This document shows, in pieces, positions 6,315-9,350 of a stretch of 9,350 nt of DNA. Origin of the DNA: Campylobacteraceae bacterium. GTDB lineage: Bacteria; Campylobacterota; Campylobacteria; Campylobacterales; Sulfurovaceae. The notes below the pieces were generated by a model. That model ran no database searches and had not been told where the DNA came from. It saw only the letters and a list, made by a program, of their open reading frames with translations. Position 1 is the stretch's first letter. Each line of letters opens with the position of its first letter. The stretch is taken from contig JALVPA010000181.1 in NCBI GenBank assembly GCA_027026055.1, forward strand, positions 1 to 9,350, in the 5' to 3' direction. Made by a program: the position numbers and the translations under genes.

Positions 6315-6462
6315 CGGATTATATGGTTGAAAAAAAGGAGGAAAACTTTTTTAAGTATCCCGGATACCGAACGGCTGGTTGGGATGGGAGGGGTAGTCGA
6401 TACAACAAAAACTTTTAAAAAGGAGGAAGAATGAAAAAAGTTTTTGTCGATATCCGAGATAC
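6294..6462 (-). ncRNA. Candidate small RNA with anti-Shine-Dalgarno loops
   Basis: No convincing protein gene occupies 6020-6540. Read on the minus strand, a TATACT box (6474-6469) with T-rich upstream DNA predicts a start near 6462, and the GC-rich hairpin at 6314-6294 predicts the end, giving about 169 nt. Within it are a perfect 12-bp stem (6447-6436 with 6416-6405) whose 19-nt loop contains UUCCUCC, a C-rich open stretch CCCCUCCCAUCCC (6393-6381), a small GUAUC/GAUAC hairpin (6367-6355), and an A6/U6 hairpin (about 6352-6331) exposing CCUCC. C/U-rich loops that pair with ribosome binding sites are known from other bacterial sRNAs, including Helicobacter RepG. No homology is claimed. The opposite strand, with GGAGG in the same loops, is the alternative. 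Confidence 0.4.
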
Positions 6463-6475
6463 AACCGAAGTATAA
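6431..6475 (+). CDS. Possible 14-residue ORF with strong SD (doubtful)
   Basis: ATG follows AAGGAGG by four bases and opens a frame of 14 codons, MKKVFVDIRDTTEV, then TAA. The SD is the best in the window, but the whole site is the reverse of the loop and 3' arm of the hairpin described for the minus-strand RNA, so it may be only a by-product. No plus-strand promoter or downstream gene supports it. No known peptide is recognised. Confidence 0.15.
   Translation: MKKVFVDIRDTTEV
6469..6474 (-). promoter_or_regulatory. -10 box of the candidate small RNA
   Basis: TATACT on the minus strand is preceded by phased T-rich DNA (6475-6525) and no -35 box, the usual layout for Campylobacterota sigma-70 promoters. 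It lies in the 3' flank of the kinase gene. Confidence 0.4.
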
Positions 6476-6526
6476 CCAAATAAGATAAAATTACTCTTAA
6501 ATAAAACGACAATTTTTATCTTTTTG

Positions 6527-6545
6527 AAAAAAATCTGATTTTTTT
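6527..6545 (-). terminator. A/T hairpin at the end of the kinase gene (weak terminator)
   Basis: A perfect inverted repeat (AAAAAAATC and GATTTTTTT around one base) overlaps the kinase stop codon and ends in seven T on the minus strand. The stem is almost only A-T, so termination would be weak. A second A/T-rich repeat, AAGATAAAA with TTTTATCTT (6482-6490, 6514-6522), lies just beyond. Confidence 0.25.
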
Positions 6546-8376
6546 ATCCGATATCGCAATATTTTTCGAGAATTTTTTTGATGGCGTCTATCTTAAGCGG
6601 TTTTGTGGTGTAATCGTCCATCCCTTCTTCTATATATCTTTGTTTGTCGCCGTTGAGTGCATTGGCGGTCAGTGCAATGATAGGAATATGTTTGAGATCG
6701 TGTTCCTTTTCGAAGTTCAGAATTTCGCGTGTTGCTTCCACTCCGCCCATACGAGGCATTTGTATATCCATAAAAATAAGATCGAAATTTTGTGCCTTAC
6801 GTGCCTCGACGGCTTCAAGCCCGTTTTTTACGATAACGGCATGTGTCCCGATCTGTTCGAGTACGACACGAATCAGTTTTTGATTGATCGGATTATCCTC
6901 GGCGACGAGAATATAAAGATCGTCGAGAGATTTCGTTCGTTTGATTTCCGGAAGCGGCTTTTTCGACTTATGTGTCTCTTCTTGAGGTTGTGCGACAGGT
7001 GTTTCCGTTTTTGATGCGAAGAGCTCGAGGACTTTTTCCGTTTTATCAAGTGTTAAAGGTTTGAAAATGATTTCGTCGAAATATTCGGACTCCTCTTCGA
7101 ACGCGTTTTGGCGAGTTCCCGAGGTATAAAGTACGATGTTGGGCGCCAAAGAAGAAAGTGTTTCGAGTGTATGGGTCTCAAGACAGCTTTGATCTACAAT
7201 CAGCGTATCGACAGATAGCTCTTTTATCTTTTCTGTAGAGTGAAAAACGACATACGCCGCTCCGAAATGTTTTATATATTTGCCGGTAATTTCATCGGTA
7301 AGATCGTCGAGATTGTCATCGCATTTGAGATAACCGACGTAAGTGTTACCATATATATGAGCTGGATAATAAGTTGCATTTTTTGCGATAGGAAGCGTCA
7401 CGGTAAAATAAAAATCACTCCCTTTGCCTTCTTCGCTTTCCACCTCGAGTACGCCGCCCATCAGTTTGACGATTTTACTGGAGATGGTCAGTCCGAGTCC
7501 CGTTCCGCCTGACTTGCGTGTCGTACTGGCGTCGGCTTGCGTGAAGGCTTCGAAAATCTTTTTTTGTTGTTCGGGGGTCATGCCGATACCGTTATCTTTT
7601 ACGGAAACTTTCAAAGTGACATTGTTGTCTTTTGTTTCGATGCATGTAGCGGTAACGTCGATACGTCCGCCGCGTTTGGTAAATTTGAGCGCATTACTGA
7701 CGAGATTGATAATAACTTGAGAAAAACGGGTGGGGTCGCCTATAAGCTCTTTGGGAAGATTGGGATCGGTAAAGAGATTGAGATTGATCTTTTTGTCTTC
7801 CATACGGGAAGCAAAAAGGGCGACGGAGGATTCTATCTTTGTAAAAATATTGAAAGGGATATGTTCCAGCTCCATTTTACCCGCATTGATCTTCGTGATA
7901 TCGAGGATATCGTCTACGATGACGCGCAGATTGTTGGAGCTTTCGCGTATAAGCGAGACGAACTCTTTTTGTTCTTCGTCGAGTTCGGTATTGTCGAGTA
8001 CTTCGGTAAGACCTATGACACCGTTTAGCGGCGTGCGCAATTCGTGCGACATGCTGGCGAGAAAGAGTTCTGTCGCTTTCATCTCTCGTTCGAATTTGAT
8101 CGCTTTTTGTTCGGCTTCATCGTATTTCTTTTTTAAAATTTTTATCTCTTGGCGTAAAGCGTCAATCGGTTCGTTTTCTTCTTTCTCTTCGGTCGCCACC
8201 GATGTATCGGATTGAGGAGACGTTTTTTCGGATAAAAACAAAACGGCGGTAATCACTATCGTCGTTACGGCCACAATTGCCGTTTGTGCGAGTGACAATC
8301 CCGCGATAGCATAAGCCAACCCGCCTATTGCCGTGCTGCCGACCAATATTTTGATAATTGCATTTCGTTTATTCAT
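6544..8376 (-). CDS. Hybrid sensor histidine kinase with two receiver-like domains
   Basis: The 610-residue protein has two adjacent membrane helices at about 8-29 and 31-49 with only a few residues between them, so there is no periplasmic sensor. A charged coiled coil follows (about 63-102). The HisKA domain has H111 in SMSHELRTPLNG. The HATPase has N box INLVSNALKF (223-232), DNGIGM (261-266) and GGTGLGL (290-296). Residues about 343-455 form a receiver-like domain with D395 (LIVDQS) and K439 (FKP) but no normal acidic pair, probably degenerate. The last domain is a full receiver: E493/D494, phosphoacceptor D537 (FMDIQMP), T570 and K592. There is no HPt or DNA-binding domain, so phosphate must pass to partners elsewhere. 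The gene is divergent from a periplasmic haem protein. Its SD is weak and distant (AAAGAG, 11 bases from ATG). Confidence 0.92.
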   Translation of the reverse strand: MNKRNAIIKILVGSTAIGGLAYAIAGLSLAQTAIVAVTTIVITAVLFLSEKTSPQSDTSVATEEKEENEPIDALRQEIKILKKKYDEAEQKAIKFEREMKATELFLASMSHELRTPLNGVIGLTEVLDNTELDEEQKEFVSLIRESSNNLRVIVDDILDITKINAGKMELEHIPFNIFTKIESSVALFASRMEDKKINLNLFTDPNLPKELIGDPTRFSQVIINLVSNALKFTKRGGRIDVTATCIETKDNNVTLKVSVKDNGIGMTPEQQKKIFEAFTQADASTTRKSGGTGLGLTISSKIVKLMGGVLEVESEEGKGSDFYFTVTLPIAKNATYYPAHIYGNTYVGYLKCDDNLDDLTDEITGKYIKHFGAAYVVFHSTEKIKELSVDTLIVDQSCLETHTLETLSSLAPNIVLYTSGTRQNAFEEESEYFDEIIFKPLTLDKTEKVLELFASKTETPVAQPQEETHKSKKPLPEIKRTKSLDDLYILVAEDNPINQKLIRVVLEQIGTHAVIVKNGLEAVEARKAQNFDLIFMDIQMPRMGGVEATREILNFEKEHDLKHIPIIALTANALNGDKQRYIEEGMDDYTTKPLKIDAIKKILEKYCDIG

Positions 8377-8420
8377 AGAACTATCGTCTCTTTCGTTTTT
8401 TTTAAAGTTGTCATAAGTTT

Positions 8421-8426
8421 ATTGTA
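8421..8426 (-). promoter_or_regulatory. -10 box of the kinase promoter
   Basis: TACAAT on the minus strand, within TGTGATACAAT, predicts transcription from near 8414 and a leader of about 38 nt. No clear -35 box is present. Confidence 0.4.
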
Positions 8427-8484
8427 TCACATTTGTTACGATCTTAAAACAAAAATGGAAAGAGAATCGCAAAGAAATCCTTTT

Positions 8485-8502
8485 ACGGTGGTTATAAACC
8501 GT
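8485..8502. promoter_or_regulatory. Inverted repeat ACGGT-N8-ACCGT in the kinase/cytochrome intergenic region
   Basis: The arms enclose GGTTATAA and the repeat lies within the spacer just upstream of the cytochrome -10 box, a position where a bound protein would block or tune transcription. It is short and may be chance. Confidence 0.2.
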
Positions 8503-8511
8503 TTAATATAG

Positions 8512-8517
8512 TATAAT
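8512..8517 (+). promoter_or_regulatory. -10 box of the cytochrome promoter
   Basis: A perfect TATAAT predicts a start near 8524, giving a leader of about 20 nt that holds the AGAGGAG SD. No good -35 hexamer is seen. Confidence 0.55.
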
Positions 8518-8543
8518 GCGATATTAAAAAAGAGGAGTATACC

Positions 8544-9116
8544 GTGAAGTTTGTGAAATTGTTGTGGATGACAACATTGGCGGGAAGCGTAATGCTGAAT
8601 GCCGCATCCGACGATATCGCTACCGTAAAAAAGGAAGGTGTCAAATATATCAAAATGCTTGGCGGGGCGCTGAAAAAAGAGCTCAAAGCCCATTTGAAAA
8701 ACGATCCGAGCGGGTTGGAAGCTTTGGCGTTTTGCAGCGGCAGTGCCGAGGAGATTACCAAAAAGGTTAATGCCTCTTTACCCCCTTATGCGAAAGTACG
8801 GCGTACGGCGCTAAAAGTTCGCAACGACAAAGCCAATACACCGGACAAAACCGACATAGAAGTGATGAAAGCCTACGAAGAAGCGATGGCTTCAGGTACC
8901 TTTTCTCCCAAAGATATCAAAGTCGTGAAAGCGGGAGATACGACACGTGTCTATAAGCCGCTTGTCACCCAAAAGGTTTGTTTAAAGTGTCACGGAAGCG
9001 CGCTCTCTCCGAAAATCGCCGAAGCGATCAAAACCGCGTATCCTCACGATATGGCGACAGGGTTTAAAGAGGGAGACTTGCGAGGTGTGATTGTCTCGGA
9101 AATCAAACGGCAGTAA
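8544..9116 (+). CDS. Periplasmic c-type haem protein, Tll0287-like (DUF3365) domain
   Basis: The 190-residue protein starts with a signal peptide (MKFVKLLWMT, hydrophobic core to about 18, likely cut after LNA at 20). The mature part fits the DUF3365/Tll0287-like haem domain: an N-terminal helical stretch with the conserved AFCS (62-65), then KVRR and KVRNDKANTPD (84-101), RVYKPL (135-140), and a single haem c site CLKCH (146-150) near the C-terminus. It therefore carries one covalent haem in the periplasm. The family is found as stand-alone proteins and as sensor domains of kinases and cyclases; it may sense redox state or gas ligands, or carry electrons. GTG is the start, with SD AGAGGAG six bases upstream, and no other start precedes the signal peptide. 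It is divergent from the hybrid kinase, which itself lacks a periplasmic domain. Confidence 0.85.
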   Translation: MKFVKLLWMTTLAGSVMLNAASDDIATVKKEGVKYIKMLGGALKKELKAHLKNDPSGLEALAFCSGSAEEITKKVNASLPPYAKVRRTALKVRNDKANTPDKTDIEVMKAYEEAMASGTFSPKDIKVVKAGDTTRVYKPLVTQKVCLKCHGSALSPKIAEAIKTAYPHDMATGFKEGDLRGVIVSEIKRQ

Positions 9117-9125
9117 CGCAGGTCG

Positions 9126-9350
9126 TTAGTGCTTTGTTTTGTCGGTAAGTCGCGCGATTTCCTTGTCGTGAATGCGGCTTAGTATCGACAATGCTATGAT
9201 ACCGCCTATCAGCGCAAACATCATATCCGATTGCGTATCCCATACGTATCCTTGCGTCCCCAAAAAGGCTTCGGCGCCTTCGCCCGTAGCCAGCGCCACC
9301 CACCATTCGATCAATTCGTAAAATGCCGAAAAAGCCAAAACGATGCTTAT
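9126..9350 (-). CDS. YjdF/DUF2238 family membrane protein, C-terminal part (cut by window edge)
   Basis: Seventy-four residues and the stop are visible; the frame is open to the right edge. The segment AFYELIEWWVALATGEGAE and the following FLGTQGYVWDTQSDMMFALIG are the signature of the C-terminal half of DUF2238 (YjdF-like) inner-membrane proteins. The last helix, ALIGGIIALSILSR, is followed by a short charged tail ending in KTKH. Family members are about 200 residues with several membrane helices and no established function. The stop is nine bases from the stop of the convergent cytochrome gene, and no terminator is visible between them. Confidence 0.85.
   Translation of the reverse strand: MSIVLAFSAFYELIEWWVALATGEGAEAFLGTQGYVWDTQSDMMFALIGGIIALSILSRIHDKEIARLTDKTKH

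Noticed and set aside
6204..6434. Plus-strand open frame of 76 codons in the kinase-helicase gap
   Set aside because: Low-complexity Lys/Arg/Glu translation, no SD at its start, and it crosses the GC hairpin and both A/T hairpins; better explained as RNA structure.

Overview
The window looks like a piece of a Campylobacterota (epsilonproteobacterial) chromosome, probably a free-living sulfur- or hydrogen-oxidising relative of Sulfurimonas, Sulfurovum or Sulfuricurvum. The reasons are the gene set (NnrS protein, DsbD_2/TauE-like metal-handling membrane protein, small stand-alone c-type cytochrome, hybrid histidine kinase), moderate GC with AT-rich short intergenic gaps, and promoters with a good -10 box and T-rich upstream DNA but no clear -35. 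The genus is an inference. I see no mobile element, CRISPR array, tRNA or rRNA.

Layout. 1-591 (minus, cut by the left edge): N-terminal part of an EptA-type phosphoethanolamine transferase, apparently lacking a normal start codon. 647-1438 (minus): TauE/DsbD_2-like membrane protein with a Cys-rich tail. 1517-2449 (plus): a tight three-gene operon, namely a TerB-like helical protein, an acylphosphatase and a 66-residue Cys-rich protein. 2454-4472 (minus): nnrS followed directly by a HAD/Cof phosphatase. 4604-6019 (minus): DEAD-box RNA helicase with a long structured leader. 6294-6462 (minus): a candidate small RNA. 6544-8376 (minus): hybrid histidine kinase. 8544-9116 (plus, divergent from the kinase): secreted Tll0287-like c-type haem protein. 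9126-9350 (minus, cut by the right edge): C-terminal part of a YjdF/DUF2238 membrane protein.

How the parts may work together. Several genes concern the envelope, respiration and stress: lipid A modification, metal handling for envelope enzymes, NnrS for nitric oxide tolerance, and a periplasmic haem protein. The kinase has two membrane helices but almost no periplasmic loop, and its divergent neighbour is a periplasmic haem domain of a type often fused to kinases, so the two may form a split sensor.

The most unusual stretch is 6020-6540, which has no convincing protein gene. Read on the minus strand it contains a -10 box, a 12-bp hairpin with UCCUCC in its loop, a C-rich single strand, a second A/U hairpin exposing CCUCC, and a GC-rich terminator. 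It is then followed by the helicase promoter and a leader with a long-range inverted repeat. This is a plausible undescribed anti-Shine-Dalgarno small RNA. The opposite strand, with GGA in the same loops, would resemble a CsrA-titrating RNA.
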